Shown here piece after piece: positions 1 through 9,317 of a stretch of DNA of 33,840 nucleotides. The position numbers were made by a program, and so were the translations under genes. Position 1 is the stretch's first letter. Each line of letters begins with the position of its first letter. The stretch is taken from positions 1-33,840 of the forward strand of contig JASJQH010000069.1 in the NCBI GenBank assembly GCA_040143965.1. The letters run 5' to 3'. The notes beneath the pieces were generated by a model. That model made no database searches. It had not been told where the DNA came from and was given only the letters and a program-made list of their open reading frames with translations. This DNA comes from Basidiobolus ranarum (taxonomy: Eukaryota; Basidiobolomycota; Basidiobolomycetes; Basidiobolales).

Positions 1-815
1 CACTACAACTCTGTAGTGTCCGGTGCGTATGTGACGGCCCTTGAAAATCCGAGGGAAAGAATCAGTTTCGTGCCTGGTCGTACTCATAACCGCAGCAGGT
101 CTCCGATCACTTCAGGAATGAACTTTTGAACCAAAGACTTCAAGTCACAAGTGCTGGCTTCACGAGTCATAATTTCGAACATCTTCTTGCGGATTTGACG
201 AATTTGAGCGGATTGAGCGTAGGTGGTCTTCTTAAGTTGGTTGGGTCTACGGCGGGTGAAACCAATAGAGAAAAGACGAAGGAGGTAACCGTCGGTGGTC
301 TTGACATCAACATGAGCCTCGATAAGTGATTGCCACTTCTTGACAAGGGATCTCAATTTATCAGAGGTGAAAGTCATGCCGTGGAAGTTGGTAAGGCAGT
401 TCTTGCCTTGGACTTCATCAACTCTGAGACGAATCTTACGGAAAGATTGTTCCTCATCCTTGTTCAAGTCAGCGAGGGAAACCTCGAGAACACGACCCTT
501 CAAGTAGTCGGTGGCGTTCTTCAAACCTTGAGTACGGTTGACAAGAGTCTTACCAACGTTACGTACTTCGAAGAGGGAAGGAGCCTTGATATCGTACCAG
601 TCCTTACGGGTGAAGGGATCAACGCTAATGGTCAAAGTATCGTTTAGGACTGGATGGATGGATGCGAACTGATAATAATATAGATACTTACATCTTCTTC
701 TTCAAACCCTTCTTTCCTTTAGAGAGGCGCCTGTGGAAGGAGATGATTCATTAGTAAGCTGGGTACGTGAATGATGGCTAACGGTAAATACTAACTTGTT
801 CTTTCCAACAGCCAT
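1..815 (-). CDS. RPS1: 40S ribosomal protein eS1 (RPS3A/Rps1), 3' end beyond the window
   Basis: Structural protein of the small ribosomal subunit. Exon 1 is 815-796 (MAVGKNK), exon 2 is 730-692 ([12 protein letters not shown]) and exon 3 starts at 624 ([16 protein letters not shown]). Joined, they give the N-terminus typical of eS1. Exon 3 continues through the conserved core ([12 protein letters not shown] segment, [12 protein letters not shown]) to FIPE at 111-120. After that, eS1 proteins normally read VIG-basic-IEKATQ, but here the frame reads VIGDLLRL and stops at 84-86. Exon 3 therefore probably ends near here, at a GTGATC donor (110-105) or a GTTATG donor (about 90), with the last exon left of the window. 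Introns start GTTAGT and GTAAGT. The 20-nt first exon is easily missed. Identity is secure; the 3' end is not. Confidence 0.93.
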
Positions 816-1098
816 CTTGAACTAGTCTGCACAGGTCTACGGCAAACGCAAAAGGAGTTGTTATCATCCAAGATGAAACCTATTAAAGGATCCCGAGAAA
901 ATTTTCCCAATAAAATTTTAAGATTCTCGGGTTGATGAAAAAATTGGGAAATTTTTCAATCACCCTAAAATCGAATCTAGAAATTATGGGGGATCAATTT
1001 GGAATTTATTTCAGTTCTATGTACAAATCCACCATGGTCTGACATTAAAAAGGTGGTAGTTTAAGGAATTCTGGGCAAAGAATGAAATCCATAAAGTG
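816..1098. other. Intergenic region upstream of eS1
   Basis: This 283-bp spacer lies between the start codon of the eS1 gene and the stop codon of the HMG-box gene, both on the minus strand. It should hold the eS1 promoter and the HMG-gene 3' UTR. The only structure noticed is an imperfect inverted repeat at about 892-967. No open frame or RNA gene was recognised. Confidence 0.6.
892..967. repeat. Imperfect inverted repeat near the eS1 promoter
   Basis: CCCGAGAA at 892-899 is complementary to TTCTCGGG at 934-941. The adjoining AATTTTCCCAAT (around 900-911) is nearly complementary to ATTGGGAAATTT at about 953-964. The pairings overlap, so two alternative hairpins are possible. It sits 77-152 bp upstream of the eS1 start codon. 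It could be a transcription-factor site pair or chance in AT-rich DNA. Confidence 0.4.
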
Positions 1099-2231
1099 CT
1101 ACTCGTATTCAGATACTGTCATGTTAGATTCACTCTCTATTTTAGAGTCAATCGTTTCTAATTCATTGGCACCTTTGGAAATATCTTCTGGAAGAAGGGC
1201 AGATACCACAGGGAATGGACTTTCGATAGTTTCCTTACTCTCCGCCGAGGGTTGATAAACGGTTCCGTTGTATGTACACATCTCGCGCTCATATCGCTGC
1301 TTATCCTGGGCAGAGATGTCGTAGTATTTCTACAAATGTATACAACTTCGTTAGCTACCCGTTCATAGGGATTAACTTTAGTTCTATGTAAAACAAACTT
1401 TTTTCTCTTCCATAGTCATAACCTTCCACCGTTGGCCAAGCATTTTGGTCAGCTCACTAAGCGAGGCATCCTGATGAATTTCTTTGAGTTTTGATCTCTC
1501 TAGTTGACAAAACACAAAGAAAGAATTGGACGGACGTTTTGGTGCATTAGGGTCTTTCTCCGTCTTTTTGGGTGTAGGTCTCTCCACTTGCTCTACTTCC
1601 GACTGGGTAAATGAAAATGCCATATGATTTAGTTAGATCAACATCCACATATAATTATATACGCAACTATCGATATTAAAATAGTCAACCTCACTGTTAG
1701 TTTCGGCCTCGGAGTCGTGTTCGTTTTCTCCTTTGACATTTTCCAATCTATCAAATAGAAAACTAAGCCGATAACAACTTAATTTTAATAACTATTCTAT
1801 GACTCATAACAAATACGTTGTGAACAAGATTACTTTCGCTCTACTTTTGTTCGACGTACATTCTTCTTTACTCTGCTAATTTTTATCACCAATCCTTCGT
1901 TAAACTAAATAGATAGAAGAGCAGGAGTAAATTAAATATTCAAGATAGATTACTTGTTTTGTCACCTTATCAAAATATATCCTCTTTACCTTTTCAATCT
2001 CGTGCACTCTTTTCTTCAGTTCCTGGTATTTCGTTTTATACTTCACTTCTAATAGCAAAGCGGTTTAAGTACCTTTTTACCGTAATATAAAGGATACATA
2101 ACGTTCACATACCATCGGAAGAGTCCCCAGCCTTAGGAGAGTGTGAGTGTTTGGGCTAAGAGTAAAATACAGTGGTTAGATTCATTCATTAGGTAAATGC
2201 AAAGAAAGTAAGCAGATACTTTGGATGTCAT
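1099..2231 (-). CDS. HMG-box protein, Nhp10-like (probable INO80 complex subunit)
   Basis: Model of 7 exons, 230 aa: 2231-2220, 2155-2113, 2048-1990, 1904-1834, 1762-1690, 1602-1399, 1329-1099. A short N-terminus leads into a basic coiled coil (KYQELKKRVHEIEK, then ISRVKKNVRRTKVER and FLFDRLE). This aligns by eye with the family pattern KxxxLKxRVREIEEEN...KAKKAIxRLRLERSFLLERLE of fungal Nhp10-type proteins. An acidic linker follows, then one HMG box at roughly residues 104-172 (DPNAPKRPSNSFFVF, MLGQRWKVMT, KYYDISAQDKQRYEREM), and an acidic tail. In yeast and fission yeast this architecture belongs to the DNA-binding HMG subunit of the INO80 chromatin remodeller. The first exon codes only MTSK and is the least certain part; exons 2-7 are held together by frame and homology. 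Complex membership is inferred. Confidence 0.85.
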
Positions 2232-2587
2232 AAGGGAAACACGTTATTGTCAAACAGAAAAGTAGAAGGATATGATTGATTACGCGTACTCTAAAGCTTT
2301 GGCTATATGGATTATGGGACAAAAGAGTGTTGTAATAACTCGCGTCAACGCTTTAACAGTTGATCTAATATTCACCCTCGTTAGTAGCCAAATGTGTATG
2401 GTCCACTTGTTTCCACATGCGCATGGTCATATTGATTACTGTAATCGAATCTAGGATGATTTCCATGGAATCTTAGTAGATTGGCGAGATTTAAAATAGG
2501 GCTGAATGTGAGATGTTTATTGTAATTCAAAGTGGAATATATGGATTACTGGTGATTTGCAAGGGGAAAACAAGGAAATGGCTTTAC
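2232..2587. other. Intergenic region with no recognised gene
   Basis: This 356-bp spacer lies upstream of the HMG-box gene and downstream of the membrane-protein gene. A plus-strand frame of 60 codons (2272-2454) has no recognisable domain and no splice context and is taken as chance. Nothing else was recognised. Confidence 0.5.
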
Positions 2588-3688
2588 TTAGGAGTTCTTT
2601 TTATCTCGTTCGGAGGTTACCGTTGCATCTTCTACGATTCTATTGACCATTGCTTCGGAATCTTTCAATAGTTTCTCTAGGTCATATTTCATCAGAGCTT
2701 TATTATAAGCTTCCTTGTATTCGGGATCTTTCTGTATAGCCTCCATAGCGAGTTCTTCATTCTTATAATGCTCGGTGAATATCTTTCTCAAGTTGGAGTC
2801 TCTGAGCACAGCTGTGCGTTGAAGCTTCAAAGCTTGTGTTTGGTTGAACATGGTTTCTTCTCTCTCTAAAATACGTTCAATCAAGATTCTAGGGGTGATG
2901 TCTTCTTTCTGATCAAACATATAAACAACAACCAATAACACACCGAACAATACTCTACGAATGATTTCCATAGTCTCATACAAGTTCTCTATCTTGTAAG
3001 GAATTAGTTCTGCTCTATTATATTTATCGCTCAGGAATATCCCGGACTCAACCACTCCAAGACAAAGTAAAAAGATCGTTCCATAGGTTCTCCAATGCTC
3101 CTTTCGCTTGAAACAAGTCGCCAAACCCAATATAGCCGCTACAAAAGCGTAACTTCCCAATATATCCGGTAAGTCAAAAAGGAAATAATCATAGGTATCC
3201 TGACACCAGGTACAATTCCAAAAAGCAAACTCTCCAAAATCAGTATAGAGTTGACGGTTTTCTTTGGAATATAAAAGTTCTACCAGTCCAGCCATACGAT
3301 TGAAAACATTGGGCTCTTGTAAGAGAGCGAACCGGTCCTTGTAATTTTTCAGCTTGAAACTTGAGTCAATTACAAAAGTGGAATCTTGAGCGGACCTTTC
3401 TATGGCATACTCCCGGAACCGATTACGAAGCTGGTAGTTGGGTACTGAGTTGGAAATGTCAAGGGTTCGAAAAATATTATTACTTGTAGAGTAGAGGTAG
3501 AAACTATAGAATATCTGGTATGCTGCTATGAATAATATGAAATAGTAAACCAACGATTCATATCGCGTTAAGGGGCGTTTGGGTATTGGCGGATCCTCAG
3601 AATTTTGACGCCGGAAAGACAGTATCTTTCCAAGAAACCAGGGAAAGGTTAGAAAGAAAATGAACTGAAGGACAGACCAGCTAAGCAT
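2588..3688 (-). CDS. Conserved fungal multi-pass membrane protein, function unknown
   Basis: Single exon of 366 aa, ATG at 3688-3686. About five hydrophobic segments are visible: residues 5-24, 46-67, about 174-194, 203-222 and 245-262. A central loop has FAFWNCTWCQDTYDYFLF just before the third segment. The last ~100 residues are charged and predicted cytosolic (EREETMFNQTQALKLQRTAVLR). The combination of an FGxxAFxNCxxC-type motif, a DY-F-LP motif and the following membrane helices resembles an uncharacterised family I recall from fungal genomes, but I cannot name it and assign no activity. The lack of introns contrasts with its neighbours. Its start codon lies 353 bp from the divergent SOSS-B-like gene, so the two may share a promoter. 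Confidence 0.8.
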   Translation of the reverse strand: MLSWSVLQFIFFLTFPWFLGKILSFRRQNSEDPPIPKRPLTRYESLVYYFILFIAAYQIFYSFYLYSTSNNIFRTLDISNSVPNYQLRNRFREYAIERSAQDSTFVIDSSFKLKNYKDRFALLQEPNVFNRMAGLVELLYSKENRQLYTDFGEFAFWNCTWCQDTYDYFLFDLPDILGSYAFVAAILGLATCFKRKEHWRTYGTIFLLCLGVVESGIFLSDKYNRAELIPYKIENLYETMEIIRRVLFGVLLVVVYMFDQKEDITPRILIERILEREETMFNQTQALKLQRTAVLRDSNLRKIFTEHYKNEELAMEAIQKDPEYKEAYNKALMKYDLEKLLKDSEAMVNRIVEDATVTSERDKKNS

Positions 3689-4041
3689 AATAACTTTGTA
3701 TCTAAATGGTGACAGTTATTTGTTGGCGAAGAGCATAAAGGACCAGCGCTTTAAGTCGTATTTTACGATGTTTACTATTCTAGTACAACCAAGGATCAAT
3801 TCTCCTGAACCATTTTGACCAGTGGTTTCTATCCAGCACTTACTAGCCAATTATGAGGATTGACGATGTTCAAAAGAATTCAACACATTTATCGTACTTG
3901 TCGACAATTATTCGGATTGTATATTAATGAATCAAATTAGAACCCATAAGTGAGTGCCGTGCACAAATCCACATAAATTTCACAGCAAGTGACCCGCATG
4001 GAAACAAATTTCTAAGATTTGTGTTGAAAATATTGAATTAA
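3689..4041. promoter_or_regulatory. Divergent promoter region
   Basis: This 353-bp spacer separates two start codons pointing away from each other (the membrane protein on minus and the SOSS-B-like protein on plus). It must carry the promoters of both. I recognised no specific motif. Confidence 0.5.
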
Positions 4042-4682
4042 ATGACTACACTGAGTGGGTCAATTCCTGGGGTACCTCGTTTGACCACTATCGGAGAACT
4101 TCGCCCCATGCTCAAAGGATTTGATCTGGAATGTATAGTTCTAGAAGTAGGTAGGTCAATCTCCAGTATGAATCACTAACCATCCAATCTCTTACCATAA
4201 TTACCATTATCATTACCAACGCCCCGTAGCCTCTCAACCACAAGTGACTCGAGATAAGCATGTCATTTACTCTTTCCTCGTTGCCGACCGCACCGGCTGC
4301 ATCGTATTGTCAATATGGGGGGATATGGGTAGAATGATCAAAGGAGGGGACATTTTAAAGTTGCAGGGAGGGTAAGGCGATGTGGTTATAGGTCTCAACA
4401 GTAGAAGTGAAGTTAATTTTGTGTTATAGGGAAGCCAAGGTTTACAAAGGCTCTTTACAACTTGCTCTTACCAAGTTTGGAAAGTTGAAGCGCATTGGAG
4501 AGTAAGTACACGGGCCTTCACATAGCACCATACACACATGTCTAACTCAACTCTTTAGAGATGTAATGTTGTTCTCGGAGCAGCCTAACATGAGTTTATA
4601 CGATTGGGGACTCGAAGCAAATGGCAAACAGGGTCCCCCAATGATGGCCAAGCGAGCACCTGTTAGATATCACGATCAATAA
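4042..4682 (+). CDS. SOSS-B/NABP-like single-stranded DNA-binding protein (OB fold)
   Basis: Four exons, 148 aa: 4042-4150, 4230-4371, 4430-4501, 4559-4682. The translation follows animal SOSS-B1/NABP2 closely: an IGELRPMLKGFDLECIVLEV start (human has IKPGLKNLNLIFIVLE), then VADRTGCIVLSIWGDMG (human VADKTGSINISVWDDVG), KGGDILKLQGGEAKVYKGSL and FGKLKRIGE. This is the whole OB fold. A short tail (MSLYDWGLEANGK to the end) replaces the longer animal tail. In animals the protein binds ssDNA in the SOSS/Integrator complex during double-strand break repair. That role is known for the family; it is inferred here. Introns start GTAGGT, GTAAGG and GTAAGT. EMC8/9 follows on the same strand after 341 bp. 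Confidence 0.9.
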
Positions 4683-5023
4683 GCATTCCCATTAATTTAT
4701 CGATAATTTTTTGTTCATTAATGTATATTTCTCTTGATCGTCCGTCCCTGTACACTAGTTTAGATCCCCCTTTTAATACATGTACAAAATCCAGACGAGT
4801 AATTTTTATCAATTAAAACTTACCAAGATTGTATAATTTCGTTATTATCTTAAATATCCTATTCTTCTGACCCAATCAAATGATTCATTGATGATTGTAA
4901 TTGGCTATTCTACATGCCTCAAATTTCGATAGTTTCAACCATAACCACGGCGTGCATAATACTCATAGTTCACCTATTATACTTTCACTTATTTTGACTA
5001 ATACAACTGTAAAGAAATACACG
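4683..5023. other. Intergenic region, SOSS-B-like to EMC8/9
   Basis: This 341-bp AT-rich spacer lies between two plus-strand genes. It should hold the 3' UTR of the first and the promoter of the second. An open frame extends upstream of the EMC8/9 start (ATG at 4901), but the added residues show no similarity to the family, so the later ATG at 5024 was preferred. Confidence 0.5.
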
Positions 5024-5943
5024 ATGACAACTTATCTCGTAAATTCCGAAGTCTACTCGAAAATCATATTTCACGCAGCCAGATACCCCCATCAATTAGT
5101 TAATGGTGTGCTCATTGGCAAGAAATCTGGTTCTGAATATACTCTTATTGACGCGGTACCCTTATTTCACCAATGGACTAATCTCGAACCTATGCTCGAA
5201 GTTGCCTTGAGACAGGTAGTTTTCTTTACTTTACCTTGAATTTTACTCGAAAATATTAGTCTTCATCCCGATGAAAAGTGAATATTAAGTTGAGATTTGT
5301 CATTTCAAAGGTTGAAATCTATTCTGAACAAAGTGAAGCCAAAATACTTGGTTACTACCAAGCTAATCCCGGACAAGATAAGGAAATAGGACCCATTGGA
5401 AACAAAATCGCCAACAAAATCGTGGAGTTTGAGAGAGATGCGGTGATTTTAATGGTAAATACGTGCATATATTAACTTTACAAAATATAGAGATATCGTG
5501 GAAGGATTCTGTTTATATAGAGCGTATTCTCTTTATTTTACACTCTTTCGAATTTGCTCACTTTATATTCGGATTTGCAGGTTGATAACAGCAAGCTTTC
5601 TATCGCTGAGCCTCAGATTGCTCTTTCGGTAAGGAAATTTCATCACTTGCTAAACACATAACACACTCGATATTACCTACTTATCCATGGAAATCTAATC
5701 GAATGACATTTATTCATTTCTCTACAGCCTTATGTCTACCAAGAGAAACAATGGCGCCATGTCAAGTCTGGACTCAATGGTAGTGGAAATTTCAAACTAG
5801 AAGCACCCGAAATTGTACAAAAAACTGGCGAGCTTATTAGTCAAAAGAAACATTTATTGGTGAACGATTTTGATGAACACTTGGAAGACGTTAGTAAAGA
5901 CTGGTTAGGTAATGCCGAAATTAACAACATCATCAAGGCTTAG
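5024..5943 (+). CDS. EMC8: ER membrane protein complex subunit 8/9
   Basis: Four exons, 199 aa: 5024-5215, 5311-5454, 5581-5628, 5728-5943. All introns fall between codons. The EMC8/9 hallmarks are present in order: YSKIIFHAARYPHQLVNGVLIG at the start, the DAVPLFHQWTNLEPMLEVAL segment, ILGYYQANPG, IGNKIANKIV, DAVILMVDNSKLS, and a C-terminal PYVYQEKQWRHV. The fold is MPN-like but lacks a zinc-binding JAMM motif, as is normal for EMC8/9. The protein sits on the cytosolic side of the ER membrane complex, which inserts tail-anchored and multi-pass proteins. Length matches the family (about 200 aa). The ATG at 5024 was chosen because MTTYLVNSEVY aligns with known N-termini. Fungi usually have one EMC8/9 gene, so the symbol does not imply EMC8 over EMC9. 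Confidence 0.93.
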
Positions 5944-6306
5944 GTGTCTGGCCAAAATGTAACTAAAGTAAATAAATGTTAGTTAATCTCATAGTTTGTT
6001 AGCTTGACATATATTTGTCTACACACTAACGTTGAAATCCGAAAAATCGATGGTCCGATTTCATGTAGATATGGCTTTTTTTTTTGGTAGTCTTTTTTTA
6101 ATGGAAAAAAAGAATTCAAAGCAAATTCGAATAATTCAATCCAAGATAATATTCATATACAAGTGAAAGAAAAAAGTTACTTATCTTTTTAAACCCACAG
6201 TGATAAATAATTTTAAGCAGGTTGGGTTGTCACCAACTTAAAGTAAAGAACTCTACTCGAAACTTTAGAAATAGTAAATAAAACCAACCTTCTCTTCGGA
6301 AACAAC
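5944..6306. other. Intergenic region, EMC8/9 to BUD22
   Basis: This 363-bp spacer lies between two plus-strand genes, with runs of T and A around 6077-6110. It should hold the BUD22 promoter. No other feature was recognised. Confidence 0.5.
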
Positions 6307-8345
6307 ATGTCGAAGGTAAATTCTCCCCATTCATACTTCTTTTTATCCTTGATGTTTTCTATTTTCCTACAAACATTAACCTCGTCTTTCTCATTTCATT
6401 TTTATCTGCGGGAAATGTAACCTCATATCAAATAGTCTTATAAATCCCGTAAAGTGGGGGAAAATCTTAACTGGAAGATTGGAGTGTTAGAAGCACAAGT
6501 GAGTTTATCCTTATTTCAGAAGCGGAGAGGGAGTGGAATTCTTTCTAGAATGGGATTATTGACCTGTTGAAATCCTCTTAATAGGCTGGATTAGATACTA
6601 GTATCGAAAATGCTAAAGCAGCGGCAAGAAGTAAAGGAGAAATCGATAGAGAGTTGGCAGAAGCAGAAATTAGAAAACTAAAAGCTGAGAAACTTTCACG
6701 GAAAACTGTAAGTATAAAGATTTATATATTTAGCGTTGAGGTAAAGTAGACCTAAGTATTTTATATTTAGTTCCATTTGAAGAAAGAAATCCGAAAGAGT
6801 TTAAAGAAAGCCAAAACATTCGAGACTCAAAAGATAGTGAAACGAATTAAAACTGTAAGAAAAGATTTAGAGTAAGTCAAACTAATTACATCGATTTAAG
6901 TAGCACTTTGCTAAATCCTTCTCGACTGTAGAAAAAAGAGTTCTAAAGAGGAAACAGATAAGCTCAAGACTACAATTGAACGTTTGGAACGTGAACTTGA
7001 AATGATTAAGGCAATATATCGAGATATAATGTTGTTAAATTTATCAATTTTTCTGATTCATTTGTGGTTTACTTTCCTTAAATTAGACTATCCAAACCGA
7101 TCAGTTGTGTGACCTCGCCTTCTATAAAGCTATCAAGAAAGATAACACTTTGCGAAACCACGAAGCATTTTCTTCTTTAGCTGAGCCAAAGGGTACTCAC
7201 GAAGTTAATGAAGATTCTGAGGCAGTCAAATTGAGATCTAATGTAGAATCACGAATCTTTGGCTCTAAACCACTGAAGGATATGCAAGCCGTTTGCATAG
7301 GAGATTTACTGAATATAGTAGCTCCTGAGCTAAATGTCGAACGCGTCGCATCAAAGCCTAAACCTAACCCCAAGGAAAACAAATCTCAACCACCAAAGAA
7401 GAGCGCTCAGCCTGTTGGTGAAACAGAGTCCTTGTCCGAAGAGAAGTCGGATGATTCAGAAGAGTCAGATGACGATGAGAGAGAGTTTGAAGCGGGTGAT
7501 GAAGAGTCAGATGATGATGAGAGAGAAGTAGATGATGGATCAGAAGAATCTGCTGATGAAGCAGAGGAATCAAAGCCCAAGAAACGGAGGGCCTCTGAAA
7601 TCGAATCAGACGATGAAAAGAATGTGTCTCGTCCCAAACAGGAAAAGAAGAAACTCACCAAAGCACAAAAAGAGCGTAAGAAAGCCAAGGCTCAACAGGT
7701 AAGTAGAGTTTAATAGAATCTTGTACTGCTTTTACTTAACCTTTGATCATGTAGAAAAAGCCTGAGTTTGATGCCGACGGAGTCCCCACTACATCCATGT
7801 TTATGGACACCTTGGGTGGCTATAAGAGTAGTGATCCTGAAGACTATGAGGATGAAGCGTTCGATCAAATTTATGGTAAGCCCAAGAAGAACCGTCCCGG
7901 ACAAAGAGCAAGAAAGATGTAAGTTCGCGATTGTTACAGTATATTCTGTGTAATTATATAGCTGACTTCGGGATTTTGCAGGATGTGGGAGAAGTTACAT
8001 GGAAACAATGCTAACCACATTAAAGCTCAAATCGAGGCCGAGAAACAGGCTGCACAGGTGGCCAAGTGGCGTGCTCAACAAACCTTTGGAGACAAACCTA
8101 GACAGAGGGCTACAACTGAGAAGCTTCATCCTTCATGGGAAGCCAAGAAGAAACAAAAGAATGCTGCCGTTGTACCATTCAAGGGTAGCAAAATTACATT
8201 CAAGGACGAGGGTGGTGATAAAAATCATAGTAATATTGACCCTGCGACATTACATCCTTCCTGGGAAGCTAAGCGCCGCCAAAAAGAAGCACAAGCAGCA
8301 CTTGCCAGCGTTAAAAATACCAAGATTGTATTTGACTCTGATTAA
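6307..8345 (+). CDS. BUD22: BUD22/SRFBP1-family nucleolar ribosome-biogenesis protein
   Basis: Eight exons, 504 aa: 6307-6315 (MSK), 6436-6498, 6585-6707, 6771-6871, 6932-7010, 7087-7698, 7755-7918, 7982-8345. The N-terminal third is a charged helical region containing KKEIRKSLKKAKTFETQK, a Bud22 signature. The middle has an acidic stretch (EESDDDERE twice) followed by lysine-rich nuclear targeting sequence. The C-terminus has GYKSSDPEDYEDE, NRPGQRARK and two copies of LHPSWEAK, the last as LHPSWEAKRRQKEAQ, the family hallmark. In yeast Bud22 works in the nucleolus in 18S rRNA maturation and 40S assembly. Intron 5 has no GT donor in the right phase and is best read as GC-AG. The next gene converges, with 66 bp between stop codons. 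Confidence 0.92.
7011..7086 (+). other. Probable GC-AG intron of BUD22
   Basis: This 76-nt intron reads AAG|GCAATA at the donor and TTAAATTAG at the acceptor. Reading straight through breaks the frame before the next coding block (TIQTDQLCDLAFYK). The GT dinucleotides in the area (around 7029-7033) give the wrong phase. A GC donor at 7011 restores phase 0. It is weaker than the GCAAGT donor in the SR-type gene, because positions +5 and +6 do not match well. Confidence 0.6.
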
Positions 8346-8411
8346 TATTCCATCAATAAATATATAGAATAATCAACGAAATCAACTTTTATTGCATGAC
8401 CTTTGATGCTT

Positions 8412-9029
8412 TTAAATGAAACCATAATCTACCAGAAATCTAATATTACGCAGTTCAGATGAGATATAGCCAACCCATAACATGAACCAACCTGCTCCAA
8501 GAATAGTACCAACCGATAGCCCAACAATTACTTGCTCCCAGGTATGGTGCTTAAAGTTCACTCTGGACCATAAAATGAGTAATAAAAAGCCATTTGTCAG
8601 CAGTGATATCATAAAGCCACCGATAGTTAGTGTTTGTCTCAGTTGAAAAAGGTTGAAGTAGCAAGTGAAGAAAGCGGTATTCTGTGAATGACTAGAAGGC
8701 ATGCCATAGCCGTGCCTCACTTTTAACGAGCTAGGCCGTGGCTGGCGTATTATGGATTTCAAAGTTTTTGCTATAGGATGTAAGTATTCGGAAAAACACA
8801 ATTATTAATATTATGGCATACCAGTAATTGCACAAAATCCAGCTCCTATTCCAACATATGGTACTTGAATCAATGGAAGGTATAAGAACGAAACAATGGC
8901 GAGAAAAATGGCAATAAATATTGACTATTGAGTTGTTAACCGTTAATATGTGTAGCAAGGGATCAAAACAGTGACCTGTGTTTTTACCTTATCGAGTGTA
9001 GTTCTAGTAAGCTTTTCTATACGATTCAT
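8412..9029 (-). CDS. PAP2-superfamily lipid phosphatase (dolichyldiphosphatase/LPP-like)
   Basis: Three exons, 167 aa: 9029-8988, 8924-8822, 8770-8412. The three PAP2 phosphatase motifs are present: KSIIRQPRP (Lys and Arg bind phosphate), YGMPSSHSQN (catalytic His of PSSH) and SRVNFKHHTWEQ (nucleophilic His). Four or more hydrophobic segments fit an integral ER or Golgi membrane enzyme that removes phosphate from a lipid phosphate or diphosphate. The HHTWEQV wording and the short N-terminus fit the small fungal PAP2 group better than yeast Cax4 (about 239 aa), so dolichyl diphosphate is only one possible substrate. Upstream in-frame sequence within intron 2 (MCFSEYLHP) is not coding; splicing gives FCAITAKTLKSIIRQ. 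The gene starts 288 bp after the stop of NTE1 on the same strand. Confidence 0.87.
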
Positions 9030-9317
9030 TTCTATATTCCGCTTGAGTAGTATGCACTCAAGCAATCAGCAGTCTTTAAATATAATTTCTAGATGGTAAT
9101 CCGACATGTAACCGCCGCACACTCATCCAGTAATAAGATAAAAACAATGTTACCAAAGTGTCAGACAAAAATTAGATAAAAATGATGTTATGAAGCAAAA
9201 ATCAAGTTTATTCAAGCGTGTATATATTTCAGGATTTTGGGTATAAATCAGTTATGTGATTGTTGTTTAAGTACGTGATGTTGTATTTATCTATAGTCAA
9301 AGTTATCTAAATCGATC
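9030..9317. other. Spacer between NTE1 and PAP2 genes
   Basis: This 288-bp AT-rich spacer holds the 3' UTR of NTE1 and the promoter of the downstream PAP2 gene, both on the minus strand. No motif or open frame was recognised. Confidence 0.5.

Noticed and set aside
2048-2112. GTATCCTTT inside intron 2 of the Nhp10-like gene, looking like a U12-type donor
   Set aside because: Using it would extend exon 2 through an in-frame TGA just after GATGGTATG. The ordinary GTATGT donor at 2112 keeps the frame, and the branch-like TACTTAAAC is a poorer match than in importin-11.
2272-2454. 60-codon plus-strand frame between the membrane protein and HMG genes
   Set aside because: Length is within chance for this window; it has no domain and no splice context.
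4901-5023. N-terminal extension of EMC8/9 from the ATG at 4901
   Set aside because: The extra residues have no family counterpart, and the ATG at 5024 gives the expected length and start.
7197-7688. Minus-strand Ser-rich frames inside BUD22
   Set aside because: They are the antisense reading of the acidic and lysine-rich exon; the plus frame has clear family motifs.
8731-8958. 75-codon minus-strand frame overlapping the PAP2 gene
   Set aside because: It is in a different phase from exon 2 of the PAP2 gene and reads through an intron; the spliced model carries the PAP2 motifs.
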